From contig NZ_CP073100.1 in NCBI RefSeq assembly GCF_018137965.1, forward strand, positions 372,001 to 436,000: 64,000 nucleotides of DNA, in the 5' to 3' direction. The position numbers were made by a program, and so were the translations under genes. How positions within the stretch are numbered: position 1 is the first letter of the stretch; each line of letters begins with the position of its first letter. The stretch comes from Luteolibacter ambystomatis. Lineage in GTDB: Bacteria; Verrucomicrobiota; Verrucomicrobiia; Verrucomicrobiales; Akkermansiaceae. The notes under the pieces are model-generated. The model had not been told where the DNA came from and did not search any database. It saw nothing but the letters and a program-made list of their open reading frames with translations. Positions 27,329 to 35,646 of the stretch are shown here, in pieces.

Positions 27329-29101
27329 TCAGGCGGGCAGTGCGGTGCCGAGCAAGGCCTTGAGGTCTTCCACCGCGTGGCGGTTGGCGAAGGTGTTGAA
27401 GGTCTCGTCGTCAAGGCGGGTGGCCAGATAGACCTTGAGAAGAGATTCCAACAGCGGCGGGATTTCGTCGTAGGGAAGGCCCTTCCAAATCTCGCGGGCG
27501 ATGCCGCGGGTGTCATCGGTACCGCCGCCGAGCACGATGTTGTAGCCTTCCACGCTGTTGCCATCGGCGGTCTTCACCTTTACGGCGATCATGCCGATGT
27601 CGCCGATGTAGTGCTGGGCACAGGAATGCGGGCAGCCGGTGAGGTGGATGTTGACGGGCTGGTCGAGGGCGACGGTTTGTTCGAGATAGCTGCCGAGCTT
27701 GAGCGCGTGGCCTTTGGTATCGGCGGAGGCATACTTGCAGCCCTTGTTTCCGGTGCAGGCGACTAGGCCGCCGGAAACCGAAGTGGCGGACCAGGCGAGA
27801 CCGCAGGCGAGGATGGCGGCCTTCACAGCTTCCAGGTCTTCCTCGCGGAGATTCGGAATGATCGCATTCTGCCAGACGGTGAGTCGGATATCGCCGTTGC
27901 CGTATTTCTCGGCGATGTCGGCAAGGGCCTGTGCCTGCCCGACCGTGATACGACCGACCGGCATGAGGATGCCGATGTAGAAGCGGCCGTCCGATTGTGG
28001 ATGGATGCCGAGGTGGCCGTGCTTCACTTTAGGCGTCGGCACCTCGCAGAGTTCGAGTGGGAACTTGCGGAGCGTGAAGGCGAGCTTCTTCTGTGTTTCC
28101 TCAAGGGACTTCGGGATGCCCCATTCGTCCACGAGATACTTGAGACGGGCCTTGTTGCGGTTGGTGCGATCACCGTTCTCGATGAACATGCGGATCAATG
28201 CCGCTGCCACGGGAAGGGTTTCCGCCGGAGTGAGCAACACGCCGCTGTCGCTGGCGAACTGCTTGTGGCCGGTGATGCCGCAGAGCTGCATGCGGAAGTA
28301 GATGCCGGGCTCGACGCCGAGTTCGTTCGCGCCGACACGCACGGCCTGGAAGCCGATGTCATTCGTATCCGCGCAGACCGAGACGGCACCGCCGGAATCG
28401 TAGGCGACATTGAACTTGCGCGGCAGGCCGTAGAGATCGCGGTTCTTGAGAATGTAGTGATGAAGTGATCGAGCGTAGGGTAGCACGTCGATCAATTCGC
28501 CGGGGTCGAAGCCGGTGGTGGGACTGGCGGTGATGTTGCGGATGTTGTCCGCGCCCGCGCCCTGGGAGGTAAGGCCTGCTTCGCTGAGGCGCATCAGCAC
28601 TTCCGGAGCGCCTTCCGGCAGGATGCCGCGAACCTGCACGTTGGCGCGGGTGGTCATATCCAGAAATCCATTGCCCAGATCGCGGGTGATGTTCGCCAAT
28701 GCCCGGAACTGGCGGCCATCCAACGCGCCACCCGCCACGCGGCAGCGCAGCATGATCGATTCCTCGGCGGGAGTGACGTAGAAGAGGCCGTGGAACTTGT
28801 AGCGGAAGATGTCCCCGTCCCTCGGAAACTCACCGCTGCCGGCATTCGCCAGGATGGTGTCGTAGGAGTCGAGGCCGTGCTTCTCGTGCTTGATGCGCTC
28901 CTCGCGGCAGAGGTCTTCAAGCGGGGTGCCGTGGACGTTTTCCGTGACATCGGCACCGGCTTCGTGGGTGAAACGTCCATCGGCGAGTTGGCCGAGAAAA
29001 GGCACCTTGTCGCGATGCAGGACGCCGGAGAAGAAGCCGGTGAGATAGGCCTTTTGGTCTTCCGAGAAGTCGGCGGAGGTAGGAAGGGGCAGGTTGCTCA
29101 T
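27329..29101 (-). CDS. nirA: Ferredoxin-type nitrite reductase
   Basis: 590 residues of the siroheme/[4Fe-4S] nitrite/sulfite reductase family. Two ferredoxin-like half domains ('GNGFLDMTTRANVQVRGI', 'GQAQALADIAEKYGNGDIRLTVWQNAIIPN') and the cluster cysteines 'ACTGNKGCKYA' and 'TGCPHSCAQHYIGDIG' are all present. It reduces nitrite to ammonium. The ATG at 29101 (MSNLPLPTSADF) is used; an in-frame ATG at 29209 would add 36 residues of low-complexity character. The N-terminus shares the 'P-x-x-A-x-FS-x-x-Q-x-x-x-L-x-GFF-x-G' motif with the adjacent flavodoxin. Confidence 0.9.
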   Translation of the reverse strand: MSNLPLPTSADFSEDQKAYLTGFFSGVLHRDKVPFLGQLADGRFTHEAGADVTENVHGTPLEDLCREERIKHEKHGLDSYDTILANAGSGEFPRDGDIFRYKFHGLFYVTPAEESIMLRCRVAGGALDGRQFRALANITRDLGNGFLDMTTRANVQVRGILPEGAPEVLMRLSEAGLTSQGAGADNIRNITASPTTGFDPGELIDVLPYARSLHHYILKNRDLYGLPRKFNVAYDSGGAVSVCADTNDIGFQAVRVGANELGVEPGIYFRMQLCGITGHKQFASDSGVLLTPAETLPVAAALIRMFIENGDRTNRNKARLKYLVDEWGIPKSLEETQKKLAFTLRKFPLELCEVPTPKVKHGHLGIHPQSDGRFYIGILMPVGRITVGQAQALADIAEKYGNGDIRLTVWQNAIIPNLREEDLEAVKAAILACGLAWSATSVSGGLVACTGNKGCKYASADTKGHALKLGSYLEQTVALDQPVNIHLTGCPHSCAQHYIGDIGMIAVKVKTADGNSVEGYNIVLGGGTDDTRGIAREIWKGLPYDEIPPLLESLLKVYLATRLDDETFNTFANRHAVEDLKALLGTALPA

Positions 29102-29269
29102 GATCGGGCCGGGTTTCACGAACTGGAAAAGCAAGGCCCGTGCGCGATGGGGCCGCGTGCCAGATTCCGGCGCTGAGATCGTGTCATCCGGGACATGAGA
29201 TGTGGTCATGCGCGCTCATGAACCCCGCTTCATGCCGCCCGGAGGGGTCACCGCCGCGGCTTCCGGGCG

Positions 29270-30157
29270 TCAGGCTGCGGCGGTGGCGGAGCTGGAACCA
29301 TGGGCATCCGCGACCGGTTCTCCGGAAAAGGTGAGTAGGTTGGACTTGTTGTAAGTCTTTGGTTCCGTACGGAGATGGGCGCGTTCGGTGAGGTAGGAGA
29401 CGAGATGTTCGCGGTAGGCGTGGAACAGCGGATCGTTGATGACCATTTCGCGTTGGCGGGGTCGGGGGAAATCAATCTCCAGGATCTCTCCGAGAGTCGC
29501 TTCGGGGCCGTTTGTCATCATGATGACGCGGTCGGACAAGAAAATCGCCTCATCCACGTCATGCGTGACCATCAGGGTGGTCAGGCGGTTGCGCCGCCAG
29601 AGGTCCAGAAGAACCTGCTGGAGTTCGATTTTGGTCAGGGCGTCGAGCATGCCAAACGGCTCGTCGAGCAGCAGCATCTTCGGCTGGAGGGCGAAGGCGC
29701 GGGCGATGCCTACGCGCTGGCGCATTCCTTGGGAGAGTTCCGCCGGATACTTGTCCATGGCATCACCCAAGCCGACGACGGACAGGTAGTATTCCGCCAG
29801 CTCGCGGCGCTCGGCCTTGGTGGCAGTGAAGTAAACCTGATTCACGCCCAGCATCACATTGTCGAAGGCGGACATCCACGGCAGCAGGCAGGGCGATTGG
29901 AACACGATGCCGCGGTCCGGGCCGGCCCCGGTGGTCTCACGGCCATCAAGAATCATGCCACCATCGGTGATGCTGGTGAGACCGGCGACCATGGAAAGGA
30001 CGGTGGATTTTCCGCATCCGGAGTGGCCGATGAGGGTGGCGAACTCGCCACGTTTCAGGTTGATCGAAAAATCCTTCACGATCACCGCCGGCCCGGCGGG
30101 CGACGGGTAGGTCTTGTTCAGGCGGAACAGTTCGAGGGCGGGGGCTTTTTCGCTCAT
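29270..30157 (-). CDS. Nitrate ABC transporter ATP-binding protein (NrtD-like)
   Basis: 295 residues with Walker [11 protein letters not shown]-loop '[12 protein letters not shown]', signature LSQGMRQRV (a variant of LSGGQ), Walker B '[16 protein letters not shown]' and the switch His in 'MVTHDVDEA'. It belongs to the nitrate/sulfonate/taurine importer ATPase group. A C-terminal 60-residue tail (about 235-295) carries a short alanine/serine-rich end. It overlaps the other ATPase gene by 4 bp and is followed by nirA after about 168 bp. Confidence 0.88.
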   Translation of the reverse strand: MSEKAPALELFRLNKTYPSPAGPAVIVKDFSINLKRGEFATLIGHSGCGKSTVLSMVAGLTSITDGGMILDGRETTGAGPDRGIVFQSPCLLPWMSAFDNVMLGVNQVYFTATKAERRELAEYYLSVVGLGDAMDKYPAELSQGMRQRVGIARAFALQPKMLLLDEPFGMLDALTKIELQQVLLDLWRRNRLTTLMVTHDVDEAIFLSDRVIMMTNGPEATLGEILEIDFPRPRQREMVINDPLFHAYREHLVSYLTERAHLRTEPKTYNKSNLLTFSGEPVADAHGSSSATAAA

Positions 30158-31068
30158 GACACGTGGACTTTGACTTCTTCCTTCTGGAGCTGGGAGCGAC
30201 GCCGGGCGACCGGGCGGGCACCGAAGATCCGTTTTACTGACAGGTCTTCCGGGAGGATGTCCGGCACGGCCAGCTTGCGGGTGACCGAGGCATCCTCGAG
30301 TCCGCGCTTGGCCGCGGAGAGGGTCTGGATGAGTTCGTGGCGCAGCTTCTTGAATGCGCTTTCGTGTACGATCTCCCTGCGGTCACGAGGACGTGCAAGC
30401 GGTACGGCGAGAGGCTCGCCCAAGGTCGCGCCATCCTTGCCGGGCAGCAGGGGAATGACCCGGTCCGCGAGCAGGATGGCCTCGTCCGGATCATTGGTGA
30501 CCCAGATCACGGTGGTGCGCTGTTGCTGCCAGATGTCGCTGATCTCGTCCTGAAGCGTGGCGCGCGTGAGCGCATCGAGTGCTGAGAGCGGCTCGTCCAG
30601 CAGCAGCACGCGCGGCTTCATCGCGAGAGCGCGTGCCACCGAGACGCGCTGGCGCATGCCGCCGGAGAGTTCCTTGGGATATTTGTTCGCGGCGTGGGCC
30701 AGCTTCACCATGGCGATGTAGCTGGCCGTGTGCTCCGCTCGTTCCGCAGAAGTGAGATTCGGAAAAACCTGATCCACCGCGAGGCGGATATTCTGCTCCA
30801 CGGTGAGCCATGGCAGCAGCGAGTAATTCTGAAAGACGATGCCGCGTTCCGGGCTCGCTCCACGGATCGGCTGGCCTTCCATGAGTACGTTTCCGGCGTC
30901 GGACTTGGCGAGCCCCGCGAGCAACGAGATCAAGGTGGTCTTGCCGGTGCCGGAGTAGCCGATGATCGAGACGAAGTCGCCTTCGTTGACCGTGAGATTC
31001 ACGTCCTTCAGCACGACGTTGCGTGAATAGCCTTTCGTCACGCCGTGGAGTTCGATGAGCGGTGTCAT
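30154..31068 (-). CDS. Nitrate ABC transporter ATP-binding protein (NrtC-like, short form)
   Basis: 304 residues with Walker [10 protein letters not shown], '[13 protein letters not shown]', signature [16 protein letters not shown], Walker B '[16 protein letters not shown]' and 'WVTNDPDEA', where Asn replaces the usual switch His. Cyanobacterial NrtC carries an extra NrtA-like regulatory domain; this protein stops at about 304 residues and lacks it. The ATG at 31068 follows the permease stop by 4 bp. The Asn in place of the switch His suggests an asymmetric pair, with hydrolysis mainly in the partner ATPase. Confidence 0.87.
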   Translation of the reverse strand: MTPLIELHGVTKGYSRNVVLKDVNLTVNEGDFVSIIGYSGTGKTTLISLLAGLAKSDAGNVLMEGQPIRGASPERGIVFQNYSLLPWLTVEQNIRLAVDQVFPNLTSAERAEHTASYIAMVKLAHAANKYPKELSGGMRQRVSVARALAMKPRVLLLDEPLSALDALTRATLQDEISDIWQQQRTTVIWVTNDPDEAILLADRVIPLLPGKDGATLGEPLAVPLARPRDRREIVHESAFKKLRHELIQTLSAAKRGLEDASVTRKLAVPDILPEDLSVKRIFGARPVARRRSQLQKEEVKVHVS

Positions 31069-31072
31069 GATT

Positions 31073-31957
31073 TCAGGCAGTACGGAAGCGTCCTTCGACA
31101 AGGCTCATCAGGCGGTCGAGGACGTAACCGACCACGCCGATGGTGAGGATGCAGAGAATGATGTGGGCGAAGCTGTTGGCGTTGTACTGCTGCCACAGGA
31201 AGCCACCGACCCCCGGCTTTCCGATGAGCATCTCCACCGCTACGATCACCAGCCAGGCGATGCCCAGCGAGAGCCGGAAGCCGGTGAACATGTAGGGTAG
31301 GGCGGAGGGAATCAGGATTTTGAAAAGGGTCTTGGTGCGGGACAGTTTCAAAACCTTCGCCACATTGAGATAGTCCTGTGGCACGGCGCGCACGCCCACC
31401 GCGGTATTGAGCACCGTGGGCCACATCGAGCAGACGGCGATGGTGAACAAGGCGGCGGCATCGGAGGTGCCGAAAGAGACGCGCCCATCCGGACCCATGA
31501 TCTTGAGTCCGCTGAAAATCACCATGCCGAGTGGCAGCCATGCGAGTGGTGAGACGGGACGCAGGATCTGAATGAGCGGATCGAAGGCCTTGGTGAAGTT
31601 CTTCGAGAGTCCGAGCAGGAAGCCGATGGGCGTCGCTACGAGCAGAGCAAGGAGATAGCCCTGTGCGACCAGCTTCAGTGAGAGCCAGGTGAAACGCAGA
31701 ATGCCCTGATCGAGCTCGCCCCGCTTCGCCACCGGCTGGGTGATGTAGGGTTTGCTGGCAGTCCAGGTTTCAACGGGAGAGGGCAGATCCTTCGAGATAC
31801 CTTCGCGGGTGGTGACAGTCACCGTGTCCCCCCAGTCATCGGTCTTGGTGATGGTGTTCGATTTGCCCGCGACCAATGCCCAGATGCCGATGCAAACGGC
31901 GAGTGCGACCAGTGGCAGAAGAAAGGAGTCGAGCTTGAGTTTGGAGATGAGATTCAT
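31073..31957 (-). CDS. Nitrate ABC transporter permease (NrtB-like)
   Basis: 294 residues with a first membrane helix (LLPLVALAVCIGIWALVAG), a periplasmic stretch, and a BPD_transp_1 permease core of about five more helices. The coupling 'EAA' loop is 'ALFKILIPSALPYMFTGFRLSLGIAWLVIVAVEML', typical of nitrate/taurine/sulfonate importers. The ATG at 31957 gives MNLISKLKL; upstream in-frame codons run into the intergenic region. It forms a transporter with the two ATPases and the binding protein encoded next to it. Confidence 0.88.
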   Translation of the reverse strand: MNLISKLKLDSFLLPLVALAVCIGIWALVAGKSNTITKTDDWGDTVTVTTREGISKDLPSPVETWTASKPYITQPVAKRGELDQGILRFTWLSLKLVAQGYLLALLVATPIGFLLGLSKNFTKAFDPLIQILRPVSPLAWLPLGMVIFSGLKIMGPDGRVSFGTSDAAALFTIAVCSMWPTVLNTAVGVRAVPQDYLNVAKVLKLSRTKTLFKILIPSALPYMFTGFRLSLGIAWLVIVAVEMLIGKPGVGGFLWQQYNANSFAHIILCILTIGVVGYVLDRLMSLVEGRFRTA

Positions 31958-32020
31958 GACGAGCTGGGGATGTGGCCCCGCGGCGATCCGCACGCCGCGG
32001 GGCTGGTTTCCGACCGGATA

Positions 32021-33307
32021 TCAACCCTTGGGAGTCTTGATGGCGAAGGATGCGGCGTAGGCTTCGAGATCGGCTGCAGGATCGAAGGTGGAACCGTCGA
32101 AGAACTTCTCGGGAGAGTTGCTGAGGCCGCCGTGGCTGACGCCCAGCTCCTTCATCGTCTCTTCGTAAATGTCATTGCGCATGACCTGCTTCGCCACGCC
32201 TTCGTAATCCGGCGCGCCGTCGGTGAAGCCCCAGCGGCGGAGCTGGGTGAGCCACCACTTGGCATACTTCGGCTGTGGGTAGTTGCAGTTGCGCTCGCTG
32301 AAGACCATGTAGTCCGGATCGCGGACCTTGCGGCCGTCGCCCATGTCATATTTGCCCTGGAGCCGGCCGAGGATGGATTCCGGCGGGCAGTTGATGTAGG
32401 TGGGCGCGCTGACGATCTTCGCGAGCTCCTCGCGGTTCTTCATCTCATCCATCCACACGCTGGCTTCGTGCAGCGCCTTGAGCACTGCTTTGACGGTCTT
32501 CGGATTTTTGGCGGCGAATTCCTCGGTGAAGGCGCAGACTTTTTCCGGATGATCCTTCCAGATCGCCTGGGTGGTGGTGGCGGTGAAACCGATGTCGTCC
32601 ACGATGCACTTGGCGTTCCATGGTTCGCCCACACAGAAGCCATCCATCTTGCCGACCTTCATGTTCGCCACCATCTGTGGCGGAGGAATGGTGATGAGGG
32701 AAACGTCCGCACCGGCACCCGCGGCATCGCCGGGATTGATGCCACCGGCCGCGAGCCAGTAGCGGATCCACATGGCATGAGTGCCCGGTGGGAAGGTCAT
32801 CGCGAAGGTCATCGGGTTGCCACCGGCCTTCGCGGCATCCACCAGCGGCTTGAGCGCTTTCGGATCGGCGGCGACCTTGCCCTTCAGGCTGTTTGCCAGG
32901 GTGATGGCCTGGCCGTTGCGGTTGAGAATCCATGGTACGACCATCGGCTTCTTTGGCGCGCCGCCGAGGCCCATGGTGGAGGCGATGGGCATGCCGATAA
33001 GCATGTGCGTCGCCTGGATATCGCCATTGGAAAGCGAGTCGCGGATCGCGGCCCAGCTCGCGCCCTTGGTCACCGTGGACTCGATGCCGTACTTCTTGAA
33101 GAGCCCTTTTTCATGCGCGACGACGATGGGTGAACAATCCGTCAGCGCGATGATGCCGAAATTGATGTGTGGAGTTTCCGGTGCGTCGGAAGCCGTTTGC
33201 GCGCCGGCCCAGCGGGCGGGTAGTCCGGCGGCGAGCAGGCCGAGTGCGGTGGCTTTGGTGGAGGTGCTCAGGAAACCCCGGCGGGAGAGAGGCAGGTCGG
33301 TTTTCAT
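32021..33307 (-). CDS. Nitrate ABC transporter substrate-binding protein (NrtA-like, Tat-exported)
   Basis: 428 residues of the CmpA/NrtA family. It begins with a twin-arginine signal (LSRRGFLSTSTKATALGLLAAGLPA). Nitrate-binding family segments include 'GIIALTDCSPIVVAHEKGLFKKYGI', 'ITLANSLKGKV', 'VGKMDGFCVGEPWN' and 'NYPQPKYAKWWLTQLRRWG'. It captures nitrate or nitrite in the periplasm and delivers it to the permease. It is the first gene of the nrtABCD-nirA-flavodoxin-nasBC-nasA-MOSC series on this strand; the 374-bp gap upstream should carry the main promoter. Confidence 0.9.
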   Translation of the reverse strand: MKTDLPLSRRGFLSTSTKATALGLLAAGLPARWAGAQTASDAPETPHINFGIIALTDCSPIVVAHEKGLFKKYGIESTVTKGASWAAIRDSLSNGDIQATHMLIGMPIASTMGLGGAPKKPMVVPWILNRNGQAITLANSLKGKVAADPKALKPLVDAAKAGGNPMTFAMTFPPGTHAMWIRYWLAAGGINPGDAAGAGADVSLITIPPPQMVANMKVGKMDGFCVGEPWNAKCIVDDIGFTATTTQAIWKDHPEKVCAFTEEFAAKNPKTVKAVLKALHEASVWMDEMKNREELAKIVSAPTYINCPPESILGRLQGKYDMGDGRKVRDPDYMVFSERNCNYPQPKYAKWWLTQLRRWGFTDGAPDYEGVAKQVMRNDIYEETMKELGVSHGGLSNSPEKFFDGSTFDPAADLEAYAASFAIKTPKG

Positions 33308-33613
33308 GGTGGTCGATCCAAGGAGGATGGACCTTGACCAGCGTCGTGCGTGCCAGCGGGGCCTGCGACGGCGTCATCCACGGGTTCGCCACTTCATCCG
33401 GCGATTGAGATGGGTTCATGCCGAGTTCATGGGAAATCGGGCTGATGGATGACTGTTGGTTTTTAAAGAGTTGCGTTTTGGCTGTCTGGGTAGAATGAGG
33501 CAAGCTCATGTATTTGATCCGCTGGTAACGATCCGCGTCATGATAAATTCCGGCATCTTTCTTGAAGTTGTCGAAGCCCGGGAGTTCCCCGGAGCACAAA
33601 CCCTGTCAAAATA
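33308..33613 (-). promoter_or_regulatory. Intergenic region carrying the nrtA promoter; no gene seen
   Basis: No convincing coding frame in about 300 bp. ATGCCGAGTTCATGG at 33418-33432 matches the left part of the LysR-side dyad at 39705, suggesting but not proving a shared regulator site. A GATCCGC direct repeat lies near 33517-33534. No convincing sigma-70 or sigma-54 promoter and no NasT-type double hairpin could be assigned by eye. Confidence 0.35.
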
Positions 33614-33646
33614 CGCAAAACGGCGCGGGATCGATGATCCCGCGCC
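33614..33646 (-). terminator. Terminator after the secreted beta-rich protein gene
   Basis: Perfect 11-bp stem GGCGCGGGATC / GATCCCGCGCC (33622-33632 and 33636-33646) with a 3-nt loop. On the minus strand it is followed by GTTTTGCGTATTTT. It lies 35 bp past the stop of 33682-35448. Confidence 0.8.
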
Positions 33647-33681
33647 ATGGAAGATGGACGTGTGCCCGACGTGTCGGACCT

Positions 33682-35448
33682 TTACGGTGCGGTGCCGAAG
33701 ATCTTGTAGAAGCGCCTCTCAGGAGCGGGAACCGGCAGTTCGTCCGCGTAGCTCGTGGTGCCATCGCCTTGGGATGGCCAGGCATTTTCCAGCAATTCCC
33801 AATCCTGCTCCGGATTTCCAGCGAGTGTGGGGGAGGTATAGATCCGGTAGATGTAGCCGGCTTTGGATTCCCAGGTGAGGTTGAAATTTCCCCCGGTAAG
33901 ACTTGAGGAAACCACCTTGAGGATCTCGGGTACTTCGTTCGCGGGATTGGTCACGCGGAAGAAGATGGGGCCTTTCTCGACGGTGTATCCTCCATCCAGA
34001 AGCAGGACGGCGTAGTAGTCGCCCTCGGGAAGGGTGAAACCCATGGAGCCGGATGTAACGTTTCCGCCAGTGGTTTTCGTTCCATTCAAGTAATTCCACT
34101 GGGTCGAATACTGCGCCTGGATCTGGGCGGTTGCGGCGTAGATGCCAACCCACGAATCAGGATTTCCGGTGACACCTGACCAGGTGGCCGTGGTGGTTTC
34201 GCCGACGGCATACTTCACCTTGTTGATTGTGAAGGCTCCGGTGTTCGCCGCCTCCCGCAGCACACGGAGGGATTTCGTGCCGCTGCCGTAGTTCAGATTC
34301 AGAGTGAAGATGGTGGAAGTCGCCGGAACGGTGAAGGAGCCTGTTCCCGCGCCCGTCGTGGGATTGGTCATCGAGGTGACATCATAGGTGGAGGAGCCAT
34401 CGGAGAGAGTCAGGGACGCGGGCGAGGTGGGCTGCACCTGCCAACTGAGCACCACCTGGTTGCCATCCTTGATGAGACTGAGGCCGCGGCCGGAGGTGAA
34501 GCTGCCGATGGTGCCACCGGAAACGGTGCATTGAAGGCTGGAGGTGCCGTTGAGCGTGAGGGTGTAGGTGGTCGTTGCCGCCGGGGAGAAGGTGATCGAC
34601 CCCACACCGGTGGTGGGATTGGTATTGGGAATCACATCCACGCTGCCGGATCCATCGCTGAGGGAGAGGGATGCCATGGAGCCGGGATTGGCGACCGTCC
34701 AGGAAAGGGTGACCGGCGAGTTGTCGATCACGGTTTTGTCACTGGAGAACTGGGTCAGGATAGCGTTGTTGCTCGCGGAAACCGTGATGCTGTCCATCAT
34801 GCCGAAGTAGTCGTCCGGCACGGGAGCTCCCGAACCGAGCGTGTATTTCACAGAAGTGTCTCCTCCCAGTTGCACTCCGATGACCTTTCCCGCGTCCGCT
34901 GCCGTGGCGGTGTAGGCGATGGTCACCATCTTGAGACCGGTGCTGGTGGATGTCACCTGGAGGATGTGATCGTTGGGGATGTTGCCGCCATTGGCGATCG
35001 TCTGGCTGGTGAATTCATCCGAGAACCATTGGTCGCGTGCGACTGCGGTGCCATCCGCCGTCAGGGCCAGGCTCCACATGATCTTGGCGGTATTCGAGGA
35101 AGTGTAGTTGCTGGCACTGAAGAGCGCGGCCTGGATGGTATAGGTGGTGCCTGCCACGAAAGTGGAATCAGGGCCGGTCAGGTCCTGGCGCACCGGCCCG
35201 GCCATGGTGGTGCAGAAGGTGCTGTTGGTGGGGTAGGTGCCTCCGAAGTAGGAGGTGGTCCAGCCGTAGCCGCCTTGGCTGCCGCCGCGCACCGAGCCGC
35301 CGAGGCTGTTCCAGTTGTCCGCGAGGTTGCCGGTGGCGGTGTCGAAACCGCCGTTGAGGACGTCCGCCGCCGTGGCATGGCCTCCGAAGGCGAGGCATGC
35401 GAGGGTGAGAGCCGCAAGATGGAAGGATTTCCAATTTTTAAGATTCAT
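33682..35448 (-). CDS. Secreted beta-rich protein with repeated Ig-like modules, function unknown
   Basis: 588 residues with a signal peptide (MNLKNWKSFHLAALTLACLAFGGHATA). Residues about 30-235 resemble a carbohydrate-binding/choice-of-anchor sandwich (VLNGGFDTATGNLADNWNSLGG). Two similar Ig-like modules of about 85 residues follow, each with 'TLSDGS-(T/S)-x-DV-x-x-x-TNPTTG-x-G'. A further sandwich and a C-terminal module ending RRFYKIFGTAP resemble the tails of the sialidase and esterase proteins. No catalytic motif was recognised. It interrupts the nitrate gene series and has its own terminator, so it is probably an independent unit. Confidence 0.7.
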   Translation of the reverse strand: MNLKNWKSFHLAALTLACLAFGGHATAADVLNGGFDTATGNLADNWNSLGGSVRGGSQGGYGWTTSYFGGTYPTNSTFCTTMAGPVRQDLTGPDSTFVAGTTYTIQAALFSASNYTSSNTAKIMWSLALTADGTAVARDQWFSDEFTSQTIANGGNIPNDHILQVTSTSTGLKMVTIAYTATAADAGKVIGVQLGGDTSVKYTLGSGAPVPDDYFGMMDSITVSASNNAILTQFSSDKTVIDNSPVTLSWTVANPGSMASLSLSDGSGSVDVIPNTNPTTGVGSITFSPAATTTYTLTLNGTSSLQCTVSGGTIGSFTSGRGLSLIKDGNQVVLSWQVQPTSPASLTLSDGSSTYDVTSMTNPTTGAGTGSFTVPATSTIFTLNLNYGSGTKSLRVLREAANTGAFTINKVKYAVGETTTATWSGVTGNPDSWVGIYAATAQIQAQYSTQWNYLNGTKTTGGNVTSGSMGFTLPEGDYYAVLLLDGGYTVEKGPIFFRVTNPANEVPEILKVVSSSLTGGNFNLTWESKAGYIYRIYTSPTLAGNPEQDWELLENAWPSQGDGTTSYADELPVPAPERRFYKIFGTAP

Positions 35449-35646
35449 GGTGAATGAGACGAAACAGGGGATATGGGATCTCCCCGTTGTTTCCGGCAGC
35501 GCTGGAAGGCGGGCCGGAGCGAACGAGAAGAAGGCAGGGTCCACATCTTCCCGCGCCCTCCCAATGCGTGGTAGTGGCATAATCGACCGCGGTGGGGACA
35601 ATCTCGCCGCTCCAGGTGACGTTCGCACGGCTCCGCGCGCGCCCTT

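Noticed and set aside
31970-33133. 387-codon plus-strand frame opposite the nitrate-binding protein gene
   Set aside because: Antisense to a gene with a clear Tat signal and NrtA motifs; no own features.
33308-33450. Sigma-54 promoter (TGGCAC ... GC) ahead of the nitrate-binding protein gene
   Set aside because: On the minus strand a TGGCACG is visible, but the -12 element at the right spacing is not a good match.
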